Positions 9,143 to 19,404 of a stretch of DNA of 64,000 bases are shown in pieces. This DNA comes from an uncultured Clostridium sp. (lineage in GTDB: Bacteria > Bacillota > Clostridia > Clostridiales > Clostridiaceae), in assembly GCA_934746015.1 (NCBI GenBank), contig CAKVEW010000010.1:47230-111229 (forward strand). The letters run 5' to 3'. Within the stretch, counting starts at the first letter, position 1; each line of letters begins with the position of its first letter. The notes under the pieces were generated by a model, which saw only the letters and a program-made list of their open reading frames with translations, was not told where the DNA came from and ran no database searches. Position numbers and translations under genes: made by a program.

Positions 9143-9249
9143 TATAAATCCTCCTATTATAAATAATAAGAGGATTTTGTAATATTCAAGTATATAAAAT
9201 GTATCTTAGTTGTAATTTATTTATTAAATTTTTATAATTAAATTATTTG

Positions 9250-9978
9250 CTAATTTGGCAATAAAGATATTTCAATTAAAGAATTTAATTTATCACTTTC
9301 TAAATTACTTTGTATAGTAAGTAATAGCATGGAATCTTCTGATGTTAAGCTACCATACCCAAGCTCACTTTTACTATAATTGCTCATTTTTATTCCTAGG
9401 TAATCTGCATATATTTTTAAATATTCTTCTATATTAATATTTTCTTTTTTATCTTCAGTAAAGTCATGAGCTACTATATTCCATATCTCTCCTGTATATG
9501 CATTTTGCTTTACCTCTATATTTAATTCATCACTTCTGAATCTAATTATCCAATAACTATAAGCATCTTTAATTTTAGTATGTTCAAATGCCTTACTCCC
9601 TAAAAAGGCTTGTGTATTCCAATAATCATCTATAGTTTCAAAACCTTTTGGAAGTATTCCTTTTTCACAAAAGTATTTTATATCATCAATTGCCTTACTT
9701 ACTGCTTCATCCATAGTTAATTGATTCATAGTTGGTTCATGAATTTTTATATCTCTATTATCATTCCAAGTAATTAATATATTTCTAATTTGCTCTATTG
9801 TTAAATCACTATTAGTAATTGAATTATCCCCATTAATATCATTACTAAACTCTTTAATTTCTGATAAACGCTTCTTTTCTTGATTATATAGTAAAAATCT
9901 AGTAAGTCCCCAACCACCTATAATAATTACAATTATTAATATTATACCTATAAGAGTTGATTTTTTATGATTTCTCAT
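9250..9978 (-). CDS. Membrane-anchored protein of a two-component operon, function unknown
   Basis: 242 residues: short basic start, one membrane helix (~9-30), then an extracellular domain. A stretch ending FRSDELNIEVKQNAYTGEIWNIV recalls the end of PepSY-like domains, but the match is weak. I do not recognise the family. Its ATG overlaps the stop of the histidine kinase gene (TAATG), so it is translationally coupled and probably acts with that sensor, for instance as an accessory sensor or output. Confidence 0.7.
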   Translation of the reverse strand: MRNHKKSTLIGIILIIVIIIGGWGLTRFLLYNQEKKRLSEIKEFSNDINGDNSITNSDLTIEQIRNILITWNDNRDIKIHEPTMNQLTMDEAVSKAIDDIKYFCEKGILPKGFETIDDYWNTQAFLGSKAFEHTKIKDAYSYWIIRFRSDELNIEVKQNAYTGEIWNIVAHDFTEDKKENINIEEYLKIYADYLGIKMSNYSKSELGYGSLTSEDSMLLLTIQSNLESDKLNSLIEISLLPN

Positions 9979-11384
9979 TATGGGTTACCTCCATTAATAT
10001 CTACTTCTAAGGAGACTATTGTTCCCTTATGAACCTCACTAGAAATTTTCAAATTACTTTTATGAATCTTAGCTATTTTATCACATAATGCTAATCCAAG
10101 ACCTACCCCATGTTGTTCTCTAGCCCTCGATTTATCAACCATATAAAAGGCTTCTGTTATCCTATCTATTTCTTCCTTTGGAATACCTCTTCCATTATCT
10201 CTAACCTCAATATTATACTTATTATTAATTTTGTATCCGATTATTCCTAATTTATTTGAATCTGCTTTAATTGAGTTATCCAGTAGGTTAAGAATTAACA
10301 TTTTAAATAAATCAAACTCAATTTCTATATACTCATCTTCTACATCTAAAGAAACATCTATATTTTTTTCTTTAATAATTGGTTTTATCGTATCTAAAAT
10401 ATTTTGGAATACTTCTTTGCTACTTAATTGTTCTAAAATAAAATTTTGCTTATTAAGCATTGTTAAATCCATAAGTTTAAAGGATAAAGCCTCTAACCGT
10501 AGACCTTCATCTAAAATATATCTAGCAGCATTCTTTATATCTTCTCTAGGTAAATCTCTATGATAAATCATATCTGCATAACCTATAACAGATGTTAGTG
10601 GTGTTTTTAATTCATGAGCAAAATTTGTAACAAAATCTTCTTTTCTTTCTGCATCAATTTCTAATTCTTGAACCTTTTCCTCTATGGCTTCAGCCATCTT
10701 ATTAAAGCTCTCAGCTAATTCTCCTAATTCACCATTACCACTATAATCTAAATGCTCATTATAATATCCACTGGCAATTCTTGAACTTGACTTAATAAGC
10801 TTTTTAATGGGTCTCGTAATCAAACTAGATAATATCATCATAACTACTGCTCCAGCAAAAATAGCGGTAAAATAAATTAAGTCAAAATTTTTTTCCATAT
10901 CCCTTTTATGAGATAAAATATCACTTATATTTGTAGCTGAAAGTAAATAATATGTTCTATCATTATGTTCAAAACTCCCTCCAACTACAATAAGCTTACT
11001 TTCATTTACCTCTTCTATCTTGCATATTATTGAATCTTCTTTTATTAAATTTACTATATCAAGGCTTAAATCATTTGGAAGATTAGAAGATATTATCGTC
11101 TTATCTTCACTAAGTAATGCTATTTGATTTCCCTCAATTGTATATCTCGAAACATCTAAAATAGATAAATCATATTTTTCATTTATTTCTTGTTTTCTAT
11201 TCTTACTCATTAATAATTTGGATTGAATATTATATTTTATATAGGTATACTGATTTTTTGCCTGATCAATTTCTCTATTCATATAATTTTTAAGAGAAGA
11301 GGAAATTAAAACATATGCAGATAATGATAAGAATAAGCTTAAAGTTGCTATAGAACATAAAAATATCTTTACATATAATTTCAT
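9978..11384 (-). CDS. Sensor histidine kinase, OmpR/PhoB-partner class
   Basis: 468 residues. Two membrane helices (~7-29 and ~170-192) enclose an extracellular sensor of ~140 residues; a HAMP segment follows (RPIKKLIKSSSRIASGYYN), then HisKA with FAHELKTPLTSVIGY (phospho-acceptor His257) and a HATPase with NLLDNSIKA, RDNGRGIPKEEI and GVGLGLALCDKI. It receives an unknown envelope signal and phosphorylates the response regulator encoded six bases upstream. GAGGT ribosome site overlaps the regulator's stop codon. Confidence 0.92.
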   Translation of the reverse strand: MKLYVKIFLCSIATLSLFLSLSAYVLISSSLKNYMNREIDQAKNQYTYIKYNIQSKLLMSKNRKQEINEKYDLSILDVSRYTIEGNQIALLSEDKTIISSNLPNDLSLDIVNLIKEDSIICKIEEVNESKLIVVGGSFEHNDRTYYLLSATNISDILSHKRDMEKNFDLIYFTAIFAGAVVMMILSSLITRPIKKLIKSSSRIASGYYNEHLDYSGNGELGELAESFNKMAEAIEEKVQELEIDAERKEDFVTNFAHELKTPLTSVIGYADMIYHRDLPREDIKNAARYILDEGLRLEALSFKLMDLTMLNKQNFILEQLSSKEVFQNILDTIKPIIKEKNIDVSLDVEDEYIEIEFDLFKMLILNLLDNSIKADSNKLGIIGYKINNKYNIEVRDNGRGIPKEEIDRITEAFYMVDKSRAREQHGVGLGLALCDKIAKIHKSNLKISSEVHKGTIVSLEVDINGGNP

Positions 11385-11390
11385 AAAGTT

Positions 11391-12044
11391 TTATACCTCT
11401 AATCTATATCCAATTCTAAATACTGTTTTTATATTATTTTCCCATCCTAATTTTTTTCTTAATCTTTGAATATGCAAATCAATAGTTCTTGTATCTCCCA
11501 TGAACTCTTCTTGCCATACTCTTTCATATAATTGATTTCTATATAATGCTATATTTTTATTGCGAATAAGTTCTAACAACAAATCAAATTCTTTTACTGT
11601 TAAGTCAACATATTTTCCATCTTTAATAACAGATCTAGAACTTGGATTTATCTTAACTCCTAAAACCTCATAAGTTTTATCTCCACCATTAACCCTTCGT
11701 AAAACTGCTTCTATTCTAGCTAGCAATTCCCCAATTTGAAAGGGCTTAACTATATAATCATCTGCTCCCAATTTCAATCCTCTTATTTTATTTTCTACTG
11801 TTCCCTTTGCAGTTATAAATATTACTGGTGTTTTAAATGGTTTTATATATTCTAAAAGTTCATATCCATCAATTCCTGGCAACATAATATCTAGTAATAC
11901 TAAATCGAATTTTTCTTCTTCTATTATGTTTGCGGCATCTATTCCATTAAAAGCACACTTACACATATATCCTTCTGCAACTAAATTTATTTTTATTAAA
12001 TTTGATATTGGCTCTTCATCTTCAACTATCAATATTTTTTGCAT
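11391..12044 (-). CDS. OmpR/PhoB-family response regulator
   Basis: 217 residues. Receiver domain 1-~118 with acidic pocket (VEDEE) and phospho-acceptor Asp52 (LLDIMLPG), switch Lys in YIVKPF; winged-helix DNA-binding domain ~128-217 (LTVKEFDLLLELI, DTRTIDLHIQRLRKKLG, VFRIGYRLEV). The ATG at 12044 follows AAGGAG; an in-frame GTG nine bases earlier is less well placed. First gene of a three-gene operon with its kinase and a membrane protein. A direct repeat in its promoter suggests autoregulation. Confidence 0.93.
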   Translation of the reverse strand: MQKILIVEDEEPISNLIKINLVAEGYMCKCAFNGIDAANIIEEEKFDLVLLDIMLPGIDGYELLEYIKPFKTPVIFITAKGTVENKIRGLKLGADDYIVKPFQIGELLARIEAVLRRVNGGDKTYEVLGVKINPSSRSVIKDGKYVDLTVKEFDLLLELIRNKNIALYRNQLYERVWQEEFMGDTRTIDLHIQRLRKKLGWENNIKTVFRIGYRLEV

Positions 12045-12069
12045 ATAAAACACACTCCTTAAATTTTAC

Positions 12070-12099
12070 ATAATATCATACAGTTGTAATAAAGTTGTA
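12070..12099 (-). promoter_or_regulatory. Promoter with PhoB/OmpR-type direct repeat
   Basis: Minus strand: TACAACT (12093-12099) and TACAACT (12082-12088) lie 11 bp apart, one helical turn, and end 6 bp upstream of a TATTAT -10 element (12070-12075). This is the arrangement of activator-dependent PhoB/PhoP promoters in which the repeats replace the -35 box. Confidence 0.55.
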
Positions 12100-12201
12100 T
12101 AATTTAGTATTTCACTTAGCATTATAATTTAGTAACCTTATATTAATCTTAAAATTTAATGTAAAAACTTCATTGAAAGAATTATTTATTAATCTTGATA
12201 T

Positions 12202-12246
12202 AAAAAAGAGGCGAAAAGCCGAATCTTGCTTTTCACCTCTTTTTTA
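12202..12246 (-). terminator. Terminator of the beta-glucoside operon
   Basis: GAGGCGAAAAGC / GCTTTTCACCTC stem with A6 and T6 flanks; it overlaps the last codon of the HAD gene and ends the minus-strand operon. Confidence 0.88.
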
Positions 12247-13089
12247 TATTAAATTATTCTTTTTGAAACTAAAGTATACACCGTCATTCTCAGCTGTATA
12301 TGTTATTTCTTTAGATACTTTTATTAGTTCTGGCTTTGCATTCTCCATTGCCACTCCATAATTAACACACTTAAACATATCTATATCATTTTCCCCATCA
12401 CCATATGCCAATGTATCACTCTTATTCATATTTAAATATTCAATAACATAATTAATTGCTGTAGACTTCCTTATACCCTTTGTACCAATTTCACCACTAT
12501 TTTCTCCAAATTGTGGTACAGTATTATGATATATTTCTAGATTTTCTTTAAAAGTATCATAAACCTCTTCATAGGGATGACCATTACTAATAAAAGATAT
12601 TTTATTAATATTACTATAATTAACTTCTTTATCCTTATACTTATTAAGTAATTGAAAAAACCATTCCATTTCCTTTTTTGCATCTTCAAATTCACTGCTA
12701 TATTCTTTAAGCCCATTTGTTACTTGTTTTAAAATAGCATCTATACATCCTGGACTTCCAAACAGGCCATCATTTGACTCAATGTAGTAATCTATATTAT
12801 GCTTTTCAAAATATTCTATTATGCTTTTCACAGCTTTTATAGGCATCTTTTTATGCATTAATACCTCTTCATTAACTTCTATATATCCTCCACCAGCACA
12901 AATCATACCATCAAAGCCTATGGATGAAATATCTTCAGTAACTTCTGGTTTTGATCTACCAGTACATATATATACCAAATGGCCCTTAGATCTTGCTATC
13001 TTAATTGCCTCTCTTGCAGATTCCGGTACTTGTCCAGATAAATCACAAAGGGTACCATCCACATCTATGAAAATTAACTTTCTACTCAT
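12244..13089 (-). CDS. Cof-type HAD-IIB phosphatase
   Basis: 281 residues. HAD motif I is FIDVDGTL (Asp9, Asp11), motif II ICTGR, Lys region NKISFIS, motif IV AYGDGENDIDMF, with the large type IIB cap between. These enzymes remove phosphate from small sugar phosphates or nucleotides. It is the last gene of the beta-glucoside operon, 21 bases after the glucosidase, so it may clear accumulating sugar phosphates; the substrate is not deducible. Confidence 0.9.
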   Translation of the reverse strand: MSRKLIFIDVDGTLCDLSGQVPESAREAIKIARSKGHLVYICTGRSKPEVTEDISSIGFDGMICAGGGYIEVNEEVLMHKKMPIKAVKSIIEYFEKHNIDYYIESNDGLFGSPGCIDAILKQVTNGLKEYSSEFEDAKKEMEWFFQLLNKYKDKEVNYSNINKISFISNGHPYEEVYDTFKENLEIYHNTVPQFGENSGEIGTKGIRKSTAINYVIEYLNMNKSDTLAYGDGENDIDMFKCVNYGVAMENAKPELIKVSKEITYTAENDGVYFSFKKNNLI

Positions 13090-13110
13090 TTATATACTCC
13101 TAAAATATTT

Positions 13111-14577
<1,467 letters not shown>

Positions 14578-14597
14578 TTAATAATCCTCCTAATGCT

Positions 14598-16460
14598 TTA
14601 TTTATTAACGCTCAATAATCTATCTTTAAATTCTATGTTGTAAGGAAGTTTTTCACTTGAATTAACAACTACTTCTGGAAACTTATCAGTATTAGTTACA
14701 ACTATTGGTGATATTAAATCAAGTCCTTCTTGTTTAATTAAATTCATATCAAATTCTATTAATTCATCTCCTATATTTACTTCTTGTCCAACATTGACTT
14801 TTAACTTAAAACCTCTTCCTTTTAGATTAACAGTGTCTACTCCAATATGAATAAGTAATTCAATTCCTTTATCAGATGTTAAACCTATTGCATGTTGTGT
14901 TGGTACTATAGTGGTAACAGTTCCTTTAAATGGTGATCTTACAATTCCACTTGAAGGAATAATTGCTACTCCCTTTCCAACTAAACCATCTGCAAATATT
15001 TGATCTGGTACCTGTGAAAGCTTCACTACATTTCCTTCCATAGGTGATAATATATCTATAGATTTACTATCAATACTTTCATTCTCTAAATTTACTTTAT
15101 CTGCTTTTTCACTACCCTCAAATTTAAATACCATTGTTACTAAAAATGCTACTACAAAGCTTAATGCTACACCTATTAAAGCAAACATCATATTATTAGT
15201 TCCTTCTTGAATATATGAAGGTAATGCAGTAATTCCTGGAAGTGAGAATGAAAATGCTTTTACAACAAATGTTCCAAAAATACCACCACCAACAGCACCA
15301 CCTATTAATGCTCCATAGAAAGGTTTTTTTAGCTTCAAAGTTACTCCATAAATGGCTGGCTCAGTTATTCCAAATATTGCTGAAATACCTGTTGAATATG
15401 CTAATGATTTCATTTTTTTATCTTTACTTTTTACTGCTACTGCAAATGTTGCTCCTGCTTGTGCTAAATTACTTACTAAGTTCATTGGAAGTAATACGAT
15501 ATCATATCCCACACTACTAAAGCTTGCAAATGCAGCTGGGAAGAATGCATAGTGCATACCAGTTATTACAAGTAAAGGCATTAATCCTCCAAGTAACATT
15601 CCTGCAAATGGTCCTGCTACATTAAATAGTCCTGAGAAAAATCTTTCAACATATACTCCAATATAATTTCCTAATGGTGCAATAAATACTAAGACTAATA
15701 TAGATGTAACCAATAATACACATAAAGGTGTAACTATTATTTTAAAAAGATTAGGTACAAACTTATCTATCACCTTATATACATAGCTTAATAACCATAC
15801 ACCTAGAATAATAGGAATAACTGTAGAACTATAATTAAGCATTGGAATACTTAATCCTAAAAAGCTCAAAGAAGCAACTTCTCCAGATGCAGCATAATTA
15901 ATAATTGTTGGGTACATAATTACACCTGCAATAGTTACTGCTAAAAACTCATTTGTTTTAAACTTTTTAGCTGCTGAAAAAGCAATCAAAAATGGTAAGA
16001 AATAGAATGGAGCATCTGCAATCATACTTAAAACTGAGTATTCTGAAGTGGTGGCTGACATCAAATTTAAAGCTGTTAATAATGCCATAACCCCTTTTAA
16101 TAATCCAGCACCTACTATTGCCGGTAATGCTGGAGTAAATATACCTGAAATAGTATCAAAAATACTATCTAACACATTTTTCTTACCCTTTTTTTCTGTA
16201 TTATTAGAATATTCATCTCCTAATATATTACTTACTTCTTCAAATACCTCGGCGACCTTATTGCCAATAATAACTTGGAATTGTCCATTCTGGAATTGCG
16301 CTCCCATTACTCCTTCAATATCTTTAATATTCTCAACCTTTACTTTCTTAGTATCAACTACATTAAAACGTAGACGTGTAATACAGTGCCATCCTTGAGT
16401 AATATTCTCTTTTCCGCCTATTTCAGTAATAACTCTTTTTGCTAGCTCTTTTTTATTCAT
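14598..16460 (-). CDS. Beta-glucoside PTS permease EIIBCA
   Basis: 620 residues in the order B-C-A. EIIB ~1-90 with phospho-Cys26 (WHCITRLRF); EIIC ~105-455 with about ten membrane segments and the GITEPAIYGV signature; EIIA ~475-610 with phospho-His538 (LLIHIGVDTV). It imports and phosphorylates beta-glucosides. GGGGAGG ribosome site. Followed by the phospho-glucosidase and HAD genes. Unlike many bgl operons, no BglG antiterminator or RAT sequence is seen; control more likely comes from the RpiR-type regulator encoded upstream. Confidence 0.95.
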   Translation of the reverse strand: MNKKELAKRVITEIGGKENITQGWHCITRLRFNVVDTKKVKVENIKDIEGVMGAQFQNGQFQVIIGNKVAEVFEEVSNILGDEYSNNTEKKGKKNVLDSIFDTISGIFTPALPAIVGAGLLKGVMALLTALNLMSATTSEYSVLSMIADAPFYFLPFLIAFSAAKKFKTNEFLAVTIAGVIMYPTIINYAASGEVASLSFLGLSIPMLNYSSTVIPIILGVWLLSYVYKVIDKFVPNLFKIIVTPLCVLLVTSILVLVFIAPLGNYIGVYVERFFSGLFNVAGPFAGMLLGGLMPLLVITGMHYAFFPAAFASFSSVGYDIVLLPMNLVSNLAQAGATFAVAVKSKDKKMKSLAYSTGISAIFGITEPAIYGVTLKLKKPFYGALIGGAVGGGIFGTFVVKAFSFSLPGITALPSYIQEGTNNMMFALIGVALSFVVAFLVTMVFKFEGSEKADKVNLENESIDSKSIDILSPMEGNVVKLSQVPDQIFADGLVGKGVAIIPSSGIVRSPFKGTVTTIVPTQHAIGLTSDKGIELLIHIGVDTVNLKGRGFKLKVNVGQEVNIGDELIEFDMNLIKQEGLDLISPIVVTNTDKFPEVVVNSSEKLPYNIEFKDRLLSVNK

Positions 16461-16525
16461 TACTTATCCTCCCCTTATTTCTTAATCCTTCTCTGCTGTC
16501 CTTCTTGTCTTAATATTATCATAAA

Positions 16526-16571
16526 AAAAACATAGAAGAGCCTTCAATATATGCAGGTCTTTTCTATGTTT
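16526..16571 (-). terminator. Terminator of the RpiR-type regulator gene
   Basis: Minus strand ACATAGAAAAGACC...GGCTCTTCTATGT followed by eight T. It separates the regulator from the PTS operon, although read-through is possible. Confidence 0.8.
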
Positions 16572-16600
16572 AGAATTATTTTCATTTTTTGAAAACGGAT

Positions 16601-17413
16601 TCACCTTTTAGCTTCTTTATTGTATTTCTGATAATATCTATTAATCAATATTTCTGTAAATAGGTGTAATTTATATCTTCCTTCAGTTGCACTCTTATAA
16701 CTTCCAAGATAACTAACATAATCACATTGAGATGCCATCTTTAAAGCTGGATTTTGTGTCACAAGCACAATTTTACCGCCCTTTTCCTTAAGGGAATAAA
16801 ACACTTGTGCTTTCTGCCTTAAATAATTTCCGTCAACTGAAAAAATAATGGATAAGCTATTTTCATCAGTCTGTTCTGCTAACTTCTCTTGACTGATTTC
16901 TTGTGATGCAAAATTAACATACTTACCTAAGCTAAAAAGATGATACTGTAAATGTTGCATAAAGTAACCTGATAAGTGAAAGCCAAAAAAGTATACGTCT
17001 TTATAATCATGTATCATACTAATCAAATTATCAATCTCATTTAAATCAAGCTTCTCTACAAACTCCATTAATGAGAGATTGATTGAATCTACAAGATCAA
17101 TTAAAACTTCCTTGTCATCTTTAGAGTCAAAATATATATTTTTTACGTTATCTGAAAGTATCTCTGTTCCAAGATTTTTTCTCTCTACACATTTCATTTT
17201 GAATTCATTAAAGTTGCTATATCCTAGTTTTTTAACGAACCTACTTATAGTTGAAGGAGATGTATAGCACATATCTGCTAATTGTAAAATAGTTATATCT
17301 TCCATTCCCTTTTGTATATTTTCTAATATTACCCTTGCTATGGTAGTATAAGTGATATCTTCACTTTCTGCATTTACTATGATTTGAAGCTGTTTTATTA
17401 TATCTTGAATCAT
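16601..17413 (-). CDS. MurR/RpiR-family transcriptional regulator
   Basis: 270 residues. N-terminal helix-turn-helix ~1-75 (LADMCYTSPSTISRFVKKLGYSNFNEFK) and C-terminal SIS sugar-phosphate-binding domain ~110-240 (VYFFGFHLSG, LSIIFSVDGNYLR). Such regulators sense phosphosugars. It is encoded immediately upstream of and in the same direction as the beta-glucoside PTS operon, so it is its likely controller; whether as activator or repressor cannot be read from the sequence. AGGGGAG ribosome site. Confidence 0.88.
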   Translation of the reverse strand: MIQDIIKQLQIIVNAESEDITYTTIARVILENIQKGMEDITILQLADMCYTSPSTISRFVKKLGYSNFNEFKMKCVERKNLGTEILSDNVKNIYFDSKDDKEVLIDLVDSINLSLMEFVEKLDLNEIDNLISMIHDYKDVYFFGFHLSGYFMQHLQYHLFSLGKYVNFASQEISQEKLAEQTDENSLSIIFSVDGNYLRQKAQVFYSLKEKGGKIVLVTQNPALKMASQCDYVSYLGSYKSATEGRYKLHLFTEILINRYYQKYNKEAKR

Positions 17414-17562
17414 TATATTCTCGCTCCCCTATATGTAAATTCCTTTTATATTATACTTGTTAACTTTGATTACCTTATTATTATTTTATTATATCTTGAC
17501 TAAAATATAAACTCAAATATGTATTTCTAATGAAAATATAGATAATATGTAAGTTCTTTATT

Positions 17563-17601
17563 AAAAAGGAGCTGTGCACTAATTTTTAGTGCGACAGCCC
17601 C
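17563..17601 (-). terminator. Terminator downstream of the hydrogenase operon
   Basis: Minus strand GGGGCTGTCGCACTAA / TTAGTGCACAGCTCC hairpin followed by TTTTTAATAAA, about 97 bases past the hydrogenase stop. The same GGCTGT-GCA...TGC-ACAGCC style recurs at 60336-60368. Confidence 0.75.
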
Positions 17602-17697
17602 ATATAGCTTCATAATATTATACTTATAAAAATATATTCCTATATTATTAAGAATACTATATTTATATTTTTTATTCTTATTCCTAAATCTTATGCT

Positions 17698-19404
17698 TTA
17701 GCGATATTTACTATGTGAAACATGAAGTAGTTCATGAGCTATTTCAGATAAGGGTTCTCCCAAATATTCATTATAGCATTTAATTACCATAGGGTTTTCA
17801 TGAGAAAATCTCCACTTAGAATTTCTATCAAGAGCATATAATACATCAGCTCTATCCTCTGAAAGCTCCTGATTATAAAATATTGGTTGTCCACCGCCTC
17901 CAGAACATCCTCCAGGGCATGCCATTATTTCAACAAAATCATATTGAACTTCATCTCTTTCTATAGCATCCATAAGCTTTCTAGCATTACCAAGACCACT
18001 TGCTACAGCCACTTTTAAAACAGTACTTCCAATAGTAAATTCAGCTTCTTTCCATCCATTTATTCCTCTTACATTTTTGAAGCTATCAGCTTTTGGATTT
18101 TCTCCTGTAAGTAAGTAATATGCACTTCTTAATGCTGCCTCCATTACTCCTCCTGTAGCTCCAAAAATAACACCCGCTCCAGTTCCATCTCCTAATATAT
18201 TATCCATATTTTCATCTTTTAAATCCTTAGGATTTATATGCTCTGCTCTTATCATTTTTACAAGTTCCCTTGTTGTTATTACTGAATCTACATCTGTATC
18301 TGATACATTTATTCCTGGTATATCCTTCTCATATTTTTTGGCTGTACATGGCATTATTGAAACACAATATATCTTGCTAGGATCAATTTTCATCTTTTCT
18401 GCAAAATATGTCTTTGTTATGGCACCAAACATTTGCTGTGGAGATTTTGCTGTAGAAAGTTTTGATACATACTCTGGATATTGAGATTTTATAAATCTTA
18501 CCCATCCAGGGCAACATGATGTAAACATTGGAGGTTTATCACCATTTCTTAACTTTTCAATTAATTCAGTACCTTCCTCCATTATAGTTAAATCAGCAGC
18601 AAAGGTAGTATCAAATACATAATCAAAGCCCATCTTTCTAAGAGCATCTACTATTTTGCCTACAGTAGCTTCTTCTCTAGAGAGTCCCATTTCTTCACCC
18701 CAAGCAGCTCTAACTGCAGGGGCTATTTGTACTACTGTAATAATTTCTGGATTTGCTAATGCTTCAAAAACTTCTTCTGTATCATCTCTTTCAACTAAGG
18801 CTCCTACTGGACAATGAGTTATACATTGCCCACATAAAGAACAAGCTGTATCCTCTATTCTATTATTTTTAGATACGCCAACATTAGTTCTAGAACCACT
18901 TCCTGTAGTATCCCATACTCCCAAGGATTGAATCTTGTTACATATTTGAACACATCTCATGCACTTAATACATTTTTCATTATCTCTTATTAAAGGAAAA
19001 TCCTTTCTCCAAGGCTTATATTTTACTTCTTCCTTATATGGTAAATAATTTATTCCTAAGTCTCTTGATATACTTTGAAGCCTACAACTCCCATTTCTAG
19101 AACATGTAGCACAGCGGAAATTATGCTGCGAAAGTATAAGTTCCACATTAATTTTCCTAGCTTTTCTAACTCTTGGGCTATTAGTTCTAATAACCATTCC
19201 TTCTGAAATAGGAGTATTACATGCTGCTGCAAGCTTATTAACTCCTTCAATCTCAACTAAACAAACTCTACAAGCTCCTATTTCGTTAATATCCTTTAAG
19301 TAGCAAAGTGTAGGTATTTCTATTCCTGCAATTCTTGCTGCTTCAAGAATTGTAATTTCTCTAGGTACAACTACTTTTTTATTATCTATTATAAGATTTA
19401 CCAT
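17698..19404 (-). CDS. hydA: [FeFe] hydrogenase, NADH-linked type
   Basis: 568 residues. N-terminal [2Fe-2S] domain with Cys34, 45, 48, 62; His-Cys [4Fe-4S] site His94, Cys98, 101, 107; two [4Fe-4S] ferredoxin motifs at 145-155 and 188-198; H-cluster domain with TSCCPGW (295-301), MPCTAKKYE (351-359) and MACPGGCSGGGGQP (494-507). It reduces protons or oxidises H2. The cluster set fits group A enzymes that work with a diaphorase partner. Its start overlaps the stop of the flavoprotein gene upstream by 7 bases, so the two form one complex or one electron path. Cytoplasmic. Confidence 0.95.
   Translation of the reverse strand: MVNLIIDNKKVVVPREITILEAARIAGIEIPTLCYLKDINEIGACRVCLVEIEGVNKLAAACNTPISEGMVIRTNSPRVRKARKINVELILSQHNFRCATCSRNGSCRLQSISRDLGINYLPYKEEVKYKPWRKDFPLIRDNEKCIKCMRCVQICNKIQSLGVWDTTGSGSRTNVGVSKNNRIEDTACSLCGQCITHCPVGALVERDDTEEVFEALANPEIITVVQIAPAVRAAWGEEMGLSREEATVGKIVDALRKMGFDYVFDTTFAADLTIMEEGTELIEKLRNGDKPPMFTSCCPGWVRFIKSQYPEYVSKLSTAKSPQQMFGAITKTYFAEKMKIDPSKIYCVSIMPCTAKKYEKDIPGINVSDTDVDSVITTRELVKMIRAEHINPKDLKDENMDNILGDGTGAGVIFGATGGVMEAALRSAYYLLTGENPKADSFKNVRGINGWKEAEFTIGSTVLKVAVASGLGNARKLMDAIERDEVQYDFVEIMACPGGCSGGGGQPIFYNQELSEDRADVLYALDRNSKWRFSHENPMVIKCYNEYLGEPLSEIAHELLHVSHSKYR

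Noticed and set aside
15242..15552. Plus-strand frames opposite the beta-glucoside EIIC
   Set aside because: Low-complexity Leu/Gln-type translations that mirror a strongly conserved membrane gene; no ribosome site.
16526..16571. BglG-type RAT/antiterminator before the beta-glucoside PTS gene
   Set aside because: The hairpin lacks the RAT consensus, no BglG gene is present, and it fits a plain terminator of the RpiR-type gene.
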